64,000 nucleotides of DNA from Malus domestica (GCF_042453785.1 NC_091664.1:4452501-4516500); one strand, 5' to 3'; numbered from the stretch's first letter, positions 1 to 9,550 are shown. The notes: generated from the sequence alone by a model not told the origin. Translations and numbers: made by a program.

Positions 1-300
1 TTGCTAGTCTACCTTGCCACGAAGCACAGAGGTTGACACACGGACTTTCCAATTATCCAGCAATGGTACTGTTCCTTTACCCTCTCTTCGATTTTTAAGA
101 AAATAGTCATGTTGGGAGTCTGGCTCTTTAGATTCGGAGGACGGTGCCTCTTCAATTTTGGAGCAAGCAATCTTATTGGGAGTGTTTTCTCGAATGTGAG
201 TAAAGGTTGGGCATGTTTGCTAGTCTACCTTGCCACGAAGCACAGAGGTTGACATACATGGACTTTCCAATTATCCAGCAGTGGTACTGTTCCTTTACCC
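1..300. repeat. direct duplication, period about 214 bp
   Basis: The first 80 bases recur almost unchanged at about 215-299 (same opening ttgctagtctaccttgccac, same run through to ctgttcctttaccc). The second copy carries a few substitutions and a small insertion. Between the copies lies about 130 bases containing cctcttca/cttcgattt pieces that resemble the tandem unit further right. I read it as the outer (LTR-like) part of the same repeat family that carries the ORF at 996-1670. No gene is seen here. Confidence 0.7.
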
Positions 301-621
301 TTGTGGGTAATAATATGGTAGCTAGACCTTCAAAATTTATGGGTCTAAACTTTGTTAGTGCTGTTTCTTTGCTATTCTTTTACCCTTCTTGGTCAGAGCG
401 ATGTAGTGGGAGCTGCAAGCTTCACGTGCTCAACTTTGACAGAGAACTTTGGCAAAGTTATCTGTGGTACCCATGAGCTATTGTTGCGTGTGGGAAGTGG
501 GTGATTGAACAGTAAGATTCATGTGTTTTCTACTTCCCCAGAAGTCTTTGACAAAATGCCCATAATTTCCGCAAAGCTGAGTGTGCGTGTGACAGGTGCT
601 GACAAGGCTGGAAAAGTAGGT

Positions 622-860
622 GCCTCTTCGATTTCTGAGATCGGCCCTCGTGGTCTCTAGGGAGCCCAGCTTTTGAGAAAGCGAGCGCCTCTTCGATTTC
701 TGAGATCGGCCTTCGTGGTCTTTGAGCAGCCCAACTTTTGAGAAAGCAAACGGCTCTTCGATTTCTGAGATCAACCCTCGTGATCTCTAAGCAGCCCAAC
801 TTTTGAGAAAGCAAACGCCTCTTCGATTTTTGAGCAGGCGCCTCTTCGATTTCTGAAGCT
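622..860 (+). repeat. 65-bp tandem repeat, 3 full units plus partial units
   Basis: Units start at 622, 687, 752 and 817, an exact 65-bp period. Each begins gcctcttcgatttctgagat and ends ttttgagaaagc. The fourth is cut after about 20 bases and the motif restarts at about 839. The array sits directly upstream of a TATA-like ttttataggggc at about 875 and of the repeat ORF at 996, so it looks like the enhancer/U3-type part of a retroelement. That role is inferred; the tandem structure is seen directly. Confidence 0.85.
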
Positions 861-995
861 CCGTCGAGTGCAGATTTTTATAGGGGCTGGCATTAAGTTC
901 CAAAGCACACTTGAATCTCCACCAGTAGAAGCTTCATTCTTGCACTTCTAAGATCTTGATTTGTCCGACCTCTTCTCTCTTCAACACCTTTGAAA

Positions 996-1670
996 ATGTC
1001 TGGCCCCTCCGACCGTCGTTTTGACTTGAACCTTGTTGAAGAGGCAGCCCCGCCTTCTCCAGACAACATATGGCGCCCATCCTTCGTCTCCCCAACTGGT
1101 CCTCTTACCGTTGGGGATTCCGTGATGAAGAATGATATGACCGCTGCGGTGGTGGCCAGGAACCTTCTCACTCCCAAAGATAACAGACTACTTTCCAAAC
1201 GGTCTGATGAGTTAGCTGTTAAGGATTCGCTGGCTCTCAGTGTTCAGTGTGCAGGTTCTGTGTCTAATATGGCACAACGCCTATTTGCTCGAACCCGCCA
1301 AGTTGAATCATTGGCGGCTGAAGTGATGAGTCTCAAACAGGAGATTAGAGGGCTCAAGCATGAGAATAAACAGTTGCACCGGCTCGCACATGACTATGCT
1401 ACAAACATGAAGAGGAAGCTTGACCAGATGAAGGAAACTGATGGTCAGGTTTTACTTGATCATCAGAGATTTGTGGGTTTGTTCCAAAGGCATTTATTGC
1501 CTTCGTCTTCTGGGGCTGTACCGCGTAATGAAGCTCCAAATGATCAACCTCTGATGCCTCCTCCTTCTAGGGTTCTGTCCAGTACTGAGGCTCCAAATGA
1601 TCCCCCTCCGGTGCCTTCTCTTTCTGGGGCTCTACCGACTGCTGAGACTTCTCCTAAGCAACCTTTGTGA
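996..1670 (+). CDS. repeat-associated coiled-coil protein, 224 aa
   Basis: An open frame from an ATG at 996 to a TGA at 1668-1670. Residues about 85-150 are rich in E, K, L, Q and R in heptad-like spacing (MSLKQEIRGLKHENKQ is typical), predicting a coiled coil. The C-terminal 60 residues carry two to three copies of a Pro/Ser-rich unit (EAPNDxPxxPxxSxxL). It is preceded by a 65-bp tandem array and a TATA-like box, and followed by LTR-like sequence to about 1930. I do not recognise a functional family. I recall such ORFs as very high-copy in apple-group genomes, so this is probably part of a non-autonomous LTR element and not a host gene. It has no protease, reverse transcriptase or integrase motif. 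Confidence 0.55.
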   Translation: MSGPSDRRFDLNLVEEAAPPSPDNIWRPSFVSPTGPLTVGDSVMKNDMTAAVVARNLLTPKDNRLLSKRSDELAVKDSLALSVQCAGSVSNMAQRLFARTRQVESLAAEVMSLKQEIRGLKHENKQLHRLAHDYATNMKRKLDQMKETDGQVLLDHQRFVGLFQRHLLPSSSGAVPRNEAPNDQPLMPPPSRVLSSTEAPNDPPPVPSLSGALPTAETSPKQPL

Positions 1671-1931
1671 AGGCTCCCTCTTGTGTGTTTATTTTGACTC
1701 ATGTATATGTACATATTTGTAGCTTATCGGGGATATCAATAAATAAGCTTTCCTTCATTTCAACGTATTGTGTTAAATACACCAAAGCCTTCTTCGCTAA
1801 GTTCTTTGAATTTTCTTTTGTTGAAGCTTGTATGTTGAAGCTTTCTGAGTGGAGCATGTAGGTTGGGGTAGTGTTCCCTTAATTTCCCGAGTGAGGAAAA
1901 CTTCTTGGTTGGAGACTTGGAAAATCCCAAG

Positions 1932-4157
1932 TCACTGAGTGGGATCGGCTATATGAATCTTAGAACGCCATTGTGCTCGATCCTGTGTCATGTCCTTCGT
2001 TAGATCCAAGTACTCTAAGTCTTTTCTTAGAGTCTCTTCCAAAGTTTTCCTAGGTCTTCCTCTACCCCTTCGGCCCTGAACCTCTGTCCCATAGTTGCAT
2101 CTTCTAATCGGAGCGTCAGTAGGCCTTCTTTGCACATGTCCAAACCACCGTAACCGATTTTCTCTCATCTTTCCTTCAATTTCGGCTACTCCTGCTTTAC
2201 CCCGGATATCCTCATTCCTAATCTTATCCTTTCTCGTGTGCCCACACATCCAACGAAGCATCCTCATCTCCGTTACACCCATTTTGTGTACGTGTTGATG
2301 TTTCACCGCCCAACATTCTGTGCCATACAGCATTGCCGGCCTTATTGCCGTCCTATAAAATTTTCCCTTGAGCTTCAGTGGCATACGGCGGTCACACAAC
2401 ACGCCGGATGCACTCTTCCACTTCATCCATCCAGCTTGTATTCTATGGTTGAGATCTCCATCTAATTCTCCGTTCTTTTGCAAGATAGATCCTAGGTAAC
2501 GAAAACGGTCGCTCTTTGGTATTTCTTGATCTCCGATCCTCACCCCTAACTCGTTTTGGCCTCCATTTGCACTGAACTTGCACTCCATATATTCTGTCTT
2601 TGATCGGCTTAGGCGAAGACCTTTAGATTCCAATACTTCTCTCCAAAGGTTAAGCTTTGCATTTACCCCTTCCTGAGTTTCATCTATCAACACTATATCG
2701 TCTGCGAAAAGCATACACCAAGGAATATCATCTTGAATATGTCCTGTTAACTCATCCATTACCAACGCAAAAAGGTAAGGACTTAAGGATGAGCCTTGAT
2801 GTAATCCTACAGTTATGGGAAAGCTTTCGGTTTGTCCTTCATGAGTTCTTACGGCAGTCTTTGCTCCTTCATACATATCCTTTATAGCTTGGATATATGC
2901 TACTCGTACTCCTTTCTTCTCTAAAATCCTCCAAAGAATGTCTCTTGGGACCCTATCATACGCTTTTTCCAAATCTATAAAGACCATGTGTAAATCCTTT
3001 TTCCCATCTCTATATCTTTCCATCAATCTTCGTAAGAGATAGATTGCCTCCATGGTTGAGCGCCCTGGCATGAACCCGAATTGGTTGTCCGAAACCCGTG
3101 TCTCTTGCCTCAATCTATGCTCAATGACTCTCTCCCAGAGCTTCATTGTATGACTCATTAGCTTAATACCCCTATAGTTCATGCAATTTTGTACGTCGCC
3201 CTTATTCTTGTAGATAGGCACCAAAGTGCTCGTTCGCCACTCATTTGGCATCTTCTTCGTTTTCAAAATCCTATTGAAAAGGTCAGTGAGCCATGTTATA
3301 CCTGTCTCTCCCAAAACTTTCCACACTTCGATTGGTATATCGTCTGGGCCTATTGCTTTTCTATGCTTCATCTTATTCAAAGCTACAACTACTTCTTCCT
3401 TCCGGATTCGACGATAAAAGGAGTAGTTTCTACACTCTTCTGAGTTACTCAACTCCCCTAAAGAAGCACTCCTTTCATGTCCTTCATTGAAAAGATTATG
3501 AAAATAACCTCTCCATCTGTCTTTAACCGCGTTCTCTGTAGCAAGAACCTTTCCATCCTCATCCTTGATGCACCTCACTTGGTTTAGGTCCCTTGTCTTC
3601 TTTTCCCTTGCTCTAGCTAGTTTATAGATATCCAACTCTCCTTCTTTGGTATCTAGTCGTTTATACATATCGTCGTAAGCCGCTAACTTAGCTTCTCTGA
3701 CAGCTTTCTTCGCCTCTTGCTTCGCTTTTCTATACCTTTCACCATTTTCATCGGTCCTCTCCTTGTATAAAGCTTTACAACATTCCTTCTTAGCCTTCAC
3801 CTTTGTTTGTACCTCCTCATTCCACCACCAAGATTCCTTTTGGTGTGGGGCAAAGCCCTTGGACTCTCCTAATACCTCTTTTGCTACTTTTCGGATACAA
3901 CTAGCCATGGAATCCCACATTTGGCTAGCTTCGCCCTCTATATCCCACACACATTGGGTGATTACCTTCTCTTTGAAAATGGCTTGTTTTTCTTCTTTTA
4001 GATTCCACCATCTAGTTCTTGGGCACTTCCAAGTCTTGTTCTTTTGTCTTACTCTTTTGATATGTACATCCATCACCAACAAGCGATGTTGATTAGCCAC
4101 GCTCTCTCCTGGTATAACTTTGCAATCCTTACAAGTTATACGATCCCCTTTCCTCAT
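1932..4157 (-). mobile_element. RTE-type LINE, 5'-truncated, reverse transcriptase ORF of 741 aa
   Basis: A single uninterrupted 741-codon frame encodes a non-LTR reverse transcriptase. The first ~40 residues match the end of an apurinic-like endonuclease domain (QHRLLVMDV), so most of the endonuclease is missing. RT blocks follow in order: KAIGPDDIP, the [18 protein letters not shown] block, [40 protein letters not shown] and the catalytic FADD in [10 protein letters not shown]. The C-terminal part has the RTE-clade RWFGHV block. Full RTE proteins are usually about 1000 aa or more. The 3' end stops at the ORF end: the usual (TTG)n tail is absent and the sequence runs straight into the neighbouring repeat. 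The frame has no stop or frameshift, so insertion is fairly recent, but lacking the endonuclease it cannot be autonomous. Confidence 0.9.
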
Positions 4158-4162
4158 TAGAA

Positions 4163-4238
4163 TGATGCTGCCCAGGATCGAACTGGGGACCTTCAGTGTG
4201 TAAAACTGACGTGATAACCACTCACACTCATTGAGACC
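4163..4238 (-). pseudogene. tRNA-Val (anticodon UAC) pseudogene abutting the LINE 5' end
   Basis: On the minus strand the 3' half is nearly perfect: anticodon stem TCAGT/ACTGA with loop TTTACAC (anticodon TAC, Val), T arm CCCAG-TTCGATC-CTGGG, and acceptor strand CAGCATC followed by A. The 5' acceptor strand (about GGTCTCA) no longer pairs with CAGCATC, and the D arm carries extra bases, so the molecule would not fold normally. It begins within about 6 bp of the LINE reading frame. It is either a decayed tRNA gene into which the LINE joined, or a tRNA-derived sequence captured during retrotransposition. Confidence 0.7.
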
Positions 4239-4239
4239 A

Positions 4240-4700
4240 GTATGCTAAATAAGTCCCGGGCAAAAGTTGATCAAATTTTCAAGTTAACTAATAGAAATCG
4301 AAATCCAACTAATGGGGGAGGGAGGTTCGAACTTAGGGTCTCCTCCAACACTGGGAGGAGCAGTATCATTAGACTAATTGTTTTAATTAGTTGAAATGTT
4401 AGTTGAAATTCGGAAATGTTTTAATTATATTTAGGTTGATTTTATCACAGATTTGTACTCTTAATTATGTTTTCAGTATCTGATTTAATCCTTTTTTTCT
4501 TATTTTTTATCCTTATTTCTCTTTCTTTTGCTTGGTGTCCATGCAAATTGTTTTTGTGTTTTTATATTTTATGTTTTTAGATGTTCTTTTGACAATCGTG
4601 TCATGATTCATTTGCATTTATGTTGTGCGTTTACTAAAATATATTGGATATATTATTTCTGCTACAATCGAATTGACTGTTTTATCTGCAAACCATAGGA
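4240..4700. other. AT-rich spacer without recognised feature
   Basis: No open frame, RNA gene or terminal repeat could be supported in this AT-rich interval between the tRNA-like copy and the duplicated block at 4710. Confidence 0.5.
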
Positions 4701-4709
4701 AACTGTCCA

Positions 4710-4834
4710 AAAAAACACATCTGAAGGAGTGCTCGATTGACTTTTTCGTTCATGTTGAGGTAAAACAATAAAATAATTTTCTGATATAAAAAAATACACC
4801 TGGAGGAGTGCTAGATTGACTTTTTTTGTTCATC
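4710..4834. repeat. imperfect direct repeat, about 45-bp arms
   Basis: The block containing ggagtgctcgattgactttt near 4725-4744 recurs as ggagtgctagattgactttt near 4803-4822, with a shared acac(a/c)tctg(a/g)agg lead-in and ttgttcat tail. Period about 79 bp. Confidence 0.6.
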
Positions 4835-4854
4835 TGTTGTTCTTAGCACTGTCT

Positions 4855-4945
4855 CGATCTCATCTGCAACAGAGGCCGCAGCAGCAGCAGCAGGATCAGG
4901 CAGGAGATCAAACTCTCCAATCAAGGCCTCCAAATCAAATCTCAA
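4855..4945 (-). pseudogene. fragment related to the acidic-protein gene at 9.6-10.2 kb
   Basis: The stretch with ctgcaacagaggccgcagcagcagcagcaggatcaggcag and the following caaactctccaatcaaggcctcc closely matches 9890-9960 in the same orientation. There it encodes, on the minus strand, the LIDEFEVLPDSAVAASAADE segment. Here it is an isolated ~90-bp piece with indels and no continuing frame, so it is a decayed local copy. Confidence 0.65.
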
Positions 4946-5830
4946 AGATCATCATCATCGTTTCTCTCACTGCCTCTCTATCTGACCCTGCAGTGCAGCA
5001 GGGCAGACGCCTAACAAACTGCAAAACCACAATCAACACTTTGAAGAACTCTTCAAAATGAGGTAATTTTAATACCCTCCCCCACTTCATACTGAAAACC
5101 GCATACATATACAACATGAAACAACAAATATGCCACAATTTGAAGCATGAAAATGCAAGCATACCTTGCCTGCAGATAATATACTATCGAAGGGCGGAAC
5201 AGAACAAGGTAGGTGCATTGGCCCTCCTTGCAATATATACGTCTTGACTGTACATAAATTTGAAGGTCAATAATGTCGAATAAGAAACTAAAATCACAAC
5301 CTATGAGTGCGATGTTCACCATCATGGTGTACTCTCTTAATACCTGACGTGGAAAACAGGAAATTGATGACCCCTTGCAAATTTTGAATATTTAGATAAT
5401 TTATATTACTTATTTATCTTTGTGTGTCTCTATGCATGCCAAACGATAACAAACATAAAAATAATAGCAGACACTTCAGAAATGCAGTTGAAGGCATTTC
5501 TTTCAAATGATCAAAATGACAGTCAAATATGGGCTGTGAGGATTGTCATGCTCTCACAAATGCGACATACATAATATCAGAAACATGGACAGCTACTGAA
5601 ACTGAAAACCTAAGAGACAGTAGCTTCAAAAACTAGTCCTACATGATGAAGAAATCTACACCAAAAGAACTGCAAGTACACAGGAAACAGCATGTGAGCT
5701 CCGCATCCTACCTCGTACTTAAAGAGATGCAATTTGTAAAGAAAGAATAAAGTGCTTCAATTTTTTAGAATCACGACCATCCTGTTGAGCAGAGAAATTA
5801 AAGAACTCATAGGGAATCGACGTGAAAACA
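4946..5830. other. spacer with no supported gene
   Basis: AT-rich, with short spurious frames only. No splice-consistent coding segment, structural RNA or terminal inverted repeat was found. Confidence 0.45.
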
Positions 5831-5831
5831 A

Positions 5832-5932
5832 AGTGCCGGTTGTCGACTACCTGACGCCCTCCCCCTCCTCCTTTATCCGGGCTTGGGACCGGCAACGTAA
5901 GATAAACTTACACAGGCGGAGTTAGAAAATCA
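5832..5932 (+). repeat. possible SINE 3'-part fragment
   Basis: A GC-rich island (gccggttgtcgactacctga, cctcctttatccgggcttgg, caggcggagttag) inside AT-rich DNA. Its style matches the conserved body of plant tRNA-derived SINEs that I recall, but no A or B box, tail or target duplication could be identified. Treat as a repeat fragment of uncertain family. Confidence 0.35.
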
Positions 5933-6099
5933 AAGAACAGTAAAAAGAAAATCAGTTATGGACAAGATGTCAAGACCAATAGAACTGTAAAAGCAAAACA
6001 GTCCAAAAACACAACTGAGGACAACAGCGAGAAACTTGCATTGCTGGTCCAAAACAGAAAGTGACACATCTAATATAGACTAAGGTATGAATACTAAAA

Positions 6100-6400
6100 A
6101 TTAAAGAGAGAAAACTTACATTCCACAAAAAATCCATAAAAACAGTGGCAAGAAACATGATAATTGTCCTTATCGTCAACAAAACTATCAACACGTTCAC
6201 AAACTGACACAGAACAGTTAACACACCATGTTACCATCAAAATTCAAGCACAATACACAGAACATGCACACGCTCACAAGCCACATATGCAGAGGGAGTA
6301 ATTCAAAGGAAAAGAAAACATTAATTTGGTTTTCAAATTTAGTATAGTAATTAAAATCATCAACCTTGAAACCTTCTTTCAATAAAAATAAAAAGTAAGA
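6100..6400 (-). pseudogene. decayed copy of ARIADNE exon 6 and flanking intron
   Basis: 6117-6212 aligns collinearly and in the same orientation with ARI exon 6 and its donor (16663-16755). Compare cttacattccacaaaaaatc with cttacattccagcaaaatcc, and the shared gataattnnccttatcnncaacaaaa and cacgttcacaa pieces. Flanking sequence is also shared: gtaattcaaaggaaaagaaa at 6298-6317 matches gtaattgaaaagaaaagaaa at 16971-16990, and tatagtaattaaaatcatcaacctt matches the ARI intron at about 17011-17034. The exon carries stops and indels. Because intron sequence is included, this is a DNA-level duplication and not a retrocopy. Confidence 0.75.
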
Positions 6401-6720
6401 AACTTGGGTGGAAAAGGAATGTATTATAAAGCATTCAGTGCATTAAAATTGGAAACGAACCTAGAAGCTCATACATAGACATGACTGGGGGAAACGCAGT
6501 AGAGACCTGAGGTGCGGCAAAATGAAAGGCAGGCAATGGATCAGTACGGCAGAGAAGAAGGCCCAGGTAAACACCTATACCAAATTTCTTAATTAACTAA
6601 TGAACCAAAAGAAATCAAAGCATATATACTAAGAACGGAAATAAAATATATCCTGATCATAACTGTGCTTCTATATGCACGCCATGGAAATTAGACAGCT
6701 GCTGTCACCTCTACGTCCCT

Positions 6721-7710
6721 CTATTGATCATTCACAGAATCGCTCATCCACAAACAGTCTGTCCAGTAATTAAACCCGTCTAACGGTTGGCTGAATTCAT
6801 CAATTTGAGGCCACTCCTGGGGCAATTTACCTTCAAGCGTTGTCAACCATTCTTTAATGTCTCCACGCACTGCTTCACCATCTAAAGGATATTCCTCGCC
6901 GCCCAAGAATACCGGAGAAGAAGGAACATCACTCATCAGTGGCACATATTCATGATCTGAAATATGAGTGCGAATGGGCATCACATTTCCGTTAATGTAG
7001 CTTATGCACCCCTGGTCGTGATTGGTAGCATCGCCGTCCAAGCATATGGGATAAGAAGGAACATCACTCATCAATATCACACTATCCTGATCAGAGAAAT
7101 CAGTCGGCTTCGCATTGCCGTTAATGTTGGTTATGCACTCCTGATCCTGATACCTAGTGTCAGTAATCATATTGCTTTCAGTTCCAACAAAAGGCACAAC
7201 AGCAGGGGTATTGGTGATCACATTCACATTAGAATGTTTTTGTGAACCCGGTTCTTTTCTTGCTGTCTTTCTCTTAATCAGAGGCTTCTCCTTCGATACT
7301 TCTTTTCTTGCCCTCTTAATCGGTGGCTTTTCATTGAAGTCGTGAGTTGGACTTGAGGAATTCATCTTGTTTCCGCACCTAGACCTCGGATTCCTTTTAA
7401 GTCGGGAAAGAACGACCTTTGGGCCAGCAACTACATTAGGAAGAAGACTGTACTCTTCTAACAGCCAGCCGCCATTGTTTTTAGAACCCTTTTTGTTATA
7501 CCTGAAATGCCCTTTATCCCCGATTGGAATTCCGTCCAAACCTAAAACTTTGTCGGAGGATGTTTCGCTCCAAGTGCCTCCGGCTTCGATCTGGCGTTTG
7601 CTGCGGCTGTCGCTGTCGCTTCTAGAACGCAGCTCATAGAAGAAGAACAAGTCCTGATCAGTAGGATGAAACCGAAAACCCAATGGCATACCGTAATAAC
7701 CCACCTCCAT
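6721..7710 (-). CDS. NAC-domain-like protein with shortened NAC domain, 329 aa
   Basis: The first ATG in frame is at 7710 (MEVGYYGMPLGFRFHPTD). Residues 9-25 match NAC subdomain A (GFRFHPTDQDLFFFYELR). The sequence then jumps to a GTWSETSSDKV block and a WLLEEYSLLP block (subdomains C-D) and ends in LSRLKRNPR, close to the usual end of subdomain E. Subdomain B, normally about 50-60 residues after A, is missing and replaced by an Arg/Ser/Asp stretch. A basic segment with KR clusters (about 115-160) could act as a nuclear signal. The C-terminal half contains two related blocks, each with a (D/N)xxxxxLMSDVPS core (about 212 and 256), i.e. an internal duplication. A 5'UTR intron is likely (donor at about 7842, acceptor at about 7773). 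Whether it still binds DNA is doubtful; it resembles a divergent NAC clade. Confidence 0.65.
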   Translation of the reverse strand: MEVGYYGMPLGFRFHPTDQDLFFFYELRSRSDSDSRSKRQIEAGGTWSETSSDKVLGLDGIPIGDKGHFRYNKKGSKNNGGWLLEEYSLLPNVVAGPKVVLSRLKRNPRSRCGNKMNSSSPTHDFNEKPPIKRARKEVSKEKPLIKRKTARKEPGSQKHSNVNVITNTPAVVPFVGTESNMITDTRYQDQECITNINGNAKPTDFSDQDSVILMSDVPSYPICLDGDATNHDQGCISYINGNVMPIRTHISDHEYVPLMSDVPSSPVFLGGEEYPLDGEAVRGDIKEWLTTLEGKLPQEWPQIDEFSQPLDGFNYWTDCLWMSDSVNDQ

Positions 7711-8009
7711 TGTTAAACGCGATTTCAATTCAATGCAATTCAACACGAAACAAATGCAGCAGCAAAAACCCTAAATTTTTCTTGGGCACAAAATAAAGAA
7801 GAGAAAATAAGCGAGAAATTAAAAGAGAAGAAAAAGGGAAACCTGGAAGCCGATTTCGCTCGCCCGCCGAGGAGAGCAGATCGTCGATGTCTCCTGAATC
7901 GTCGTCTTCGTCCCCAAACAAGAGCAACTGAAGAGGAATCGATTTCGAGTATTCTGTAATTCAATTCAACCGGAGACTGTTGGAGCACTGAATTCCAATT
8001 CTGGTTCAA

Positions 8010-8062
8010 ATTCGAACGCGCAGAGAGAGCGAGAGAGAAAGATCTTGAGAGAGAGATCTAGT

Positions 8063-8093
<31 letters not shown>

Positions 8094-8215
8094 TTTGAAA
8101 TTTAAATGGAAGAAAATATGACCGTTTGGTTTGGGAACTGGATGTTAACGTTGCAAACTTGCAAGCTCACCGCTTAAGCGCGGGTTTTTATCACGTGGCA
8201 TTTTCATATCCATGA
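8010..8215 (-). promoter_or_regulatory. upstream region of the NAC-like gene, shared with the 9.6-10.2 kb gene
   Basis: Contains a (GA)n tract at about 8050-8090, then tttgaaatttaaa, aaaatatgaccgtttgg, accgcttaa(g/a)cgcgggttt and atcacgtg. The same elements occur in the same order at 10660-10762 upstream of the acidic-protein gene, so the two genes share a duplicated promoter/5'UTR block. Each copy holds a cacgtg G-box core (8192 and 10747). Confidence 0.65.
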
Positions 8216-8299
8216 AACCCTAAATCCCCAAATTGTGGAATCTAGATTCTTGTCGGATTCTTTTTTTTTAGAATCCCGGAGATTCATAAATCATATCCG

Positions 8300-8425
8300 C
8301 TTATTTTACATTGTATGTTCCGAAATTATTTTAAATTTTAATTTAAAATTAAATACAAATAATACCTGACAAAAATTGACCGTACAATGTATAATAAACA
8401 AACACAATTTACAGATCCTCAAGCT
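8300..8425. repeat. MITE-like fragment shared with 59.48-59.6 kb
   Basis: The series attattttaaattt, taatttaaaattaaa(t/c)acaaa, acc(g/t)..acaat..(g/a)acaaa and agatcctcaagctcg aligns along its length with 59485-59597 (tttaaaattaaacacaaaca, cacaatactatgaacgg, agattcctaggatcgtc). No target duplication could be defined, so both are treated as decayed copies of one dispersed element. Confidence 0.55.
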
Positions 8426-8704
8426 CGCCACCAAAATGATGGATCATGTTGGTAAATTGTGAGCCGAATGACTAAAAATACACAGGAAAAAAAAAAGAAT
8501 TTCGATTGGGCTGGGTTCCCTTTTTTACTTCTTGGCCCATTTTTTATTTTGTTGGGTTCAATCTTGGTTTTCAGGCGTTCTATTGTCAATTTTTTTAGAT
8601 TTTTATATTAGATTAATGAACCCAAACATTTAAGGGTGAATGTTGGATTGAAGGTTTCGATTTCAACACGAAAAAGATTTGTTTCGTATTTTTATTCACA
8701 TAGC

Positions 8705-8915
8705 ATTGCATGATTGACACGAGAAGTTATAGTCACGATGTACTAATGTCATAGAAATTGCTCAACATGGATATGTTTTGCAATAGGAAATTGTGACTGC
8801 CTTAGACATGGGAAATCATAGGAAATCACGATTTTTTTTAATTTCCTATGTCCAAGCCACAGTCACGATTTCCTATGATTGACACAAGAAGCCATAATCA
8901 CGATGTTCACGTGGC
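8705..8915. repeat. inverted repeat hairpin flanked by direct repeats
   Basis: The arms ggaaattgtgactgcctta (about 8786) plus gacatgggaaat, and atttcctatgtccaa plus gccacagtcacgatttcc (to about 8873), are near-perfect reverse complements around a short A/T-rich loop. Outside them, the block atgattgacacgagaagttatagtcacgatgt (8709) recurs as atgattgacacaagaagccataatcacgatgt (8876). This looks like a foldback-type element or a palindromic rearrangement. Confidence 0.65.
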
Positions 8916-9104
8916 GCTGCATATACATTTTCCATAGAAGTAACAAGATTTTCTCCCAACTCTAATACACCTTTATGTTCTTCCTATCCAAAACTTTGTT
9001 GGAGAAGATTTCATAAGAAACACGTCCGGAATCAGTCATTAGCAGATTGATTATTCATGAAACTGAAATGTAGAGGTCGAAACAAACAGTGATAAACTGA
9101 GTAC

Positions 9105-9190
9105 TACTGTTCTCCACGACGACAATGTCTGAAAATTGAAACAAAAACTGAGAGTGTGCTGAAAGAAATGACAAGAACAAACGTAAGTGC
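9105..9190 (-). pseudogene. fragment related to ARIADNE intron 10
   Basis: ctactgttctccacgacgac followed by ctgaaaattgaaacaaaaactgag..gtgtgctgaaagaaatgacaaga aligns with ARI intron sequence at 14963-15035 (ctactgtttgccacaacaaa, tgaaaattgaaatagaaac, gtgtcatcaaagaagtgtcaaga), at roughly 70% identity by eye. It carries no coding capacity. Confidence 0.5.
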
Positions 9191-9314
9191 AGTCAGAAGT
9201 ATTGGGAACTTCATGTACATTCATATGTATATTGTCTACAGATTTCCTCAAGATTGACAAAAGCACAGAGTAAGACCACCAGCTAGACGAAATAACAGAC
9301 TGAAAACTATTCTA

Positions 9315-9420
9315 TCCACAACAATAACAACAACAACAAAGTCTTTTCCCACTAAGTGGGGTCGGCTATGTGAATCCTAGAACGTCATTGCGCTTGGTTC
9401 TATGTCACATCTTCCGTGTA
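9315..9420 (-). mobile_element. 3' end fragment of an RTE-type LINE
   Basis: On the minus strand this reads the end of the RTE ORF through ccccacttagtgggaaaagac to a (TTG)n tail, seen on the plus strand as aacaataacaacaacaacaaagtc. The segment ctatgtgaatcctagaacgt corresponds to ctatatgaatcttagaacgc at 1950-1969 in the large LINE. Heavily 5'-truncated, about 100 bp. Confidence 0.85.
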
Positions 9421-9550
9421 AATAAAAAGACTGAAAACTAATAAACTAACTATGATTAAACCGGAAGTCGGAAAGAAAAAGCTGAAAGGTTACCGTGCTC
9501 ATCTAAATTCTTGAACTCTACTAGTAGTATAAAAACAAGAGCTGACGCTT

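Noticed and set aside
622-860. CRISPR-like array
   Set aside because: Units are contiguous 65-bp tandem copies without unique spacers, in a plant nuclear context.
893-1198. 101-codon minus-strand frame
   Set aside because: Shadow of the plus-strand repeat ORF and its leader.
5053-5325. 90-codon minus-strand frame with Cys/Tyr/Phe-rich sequence
   Set aside because: Composition is that of AT-rich noncoding DNA; no splice or homology support.
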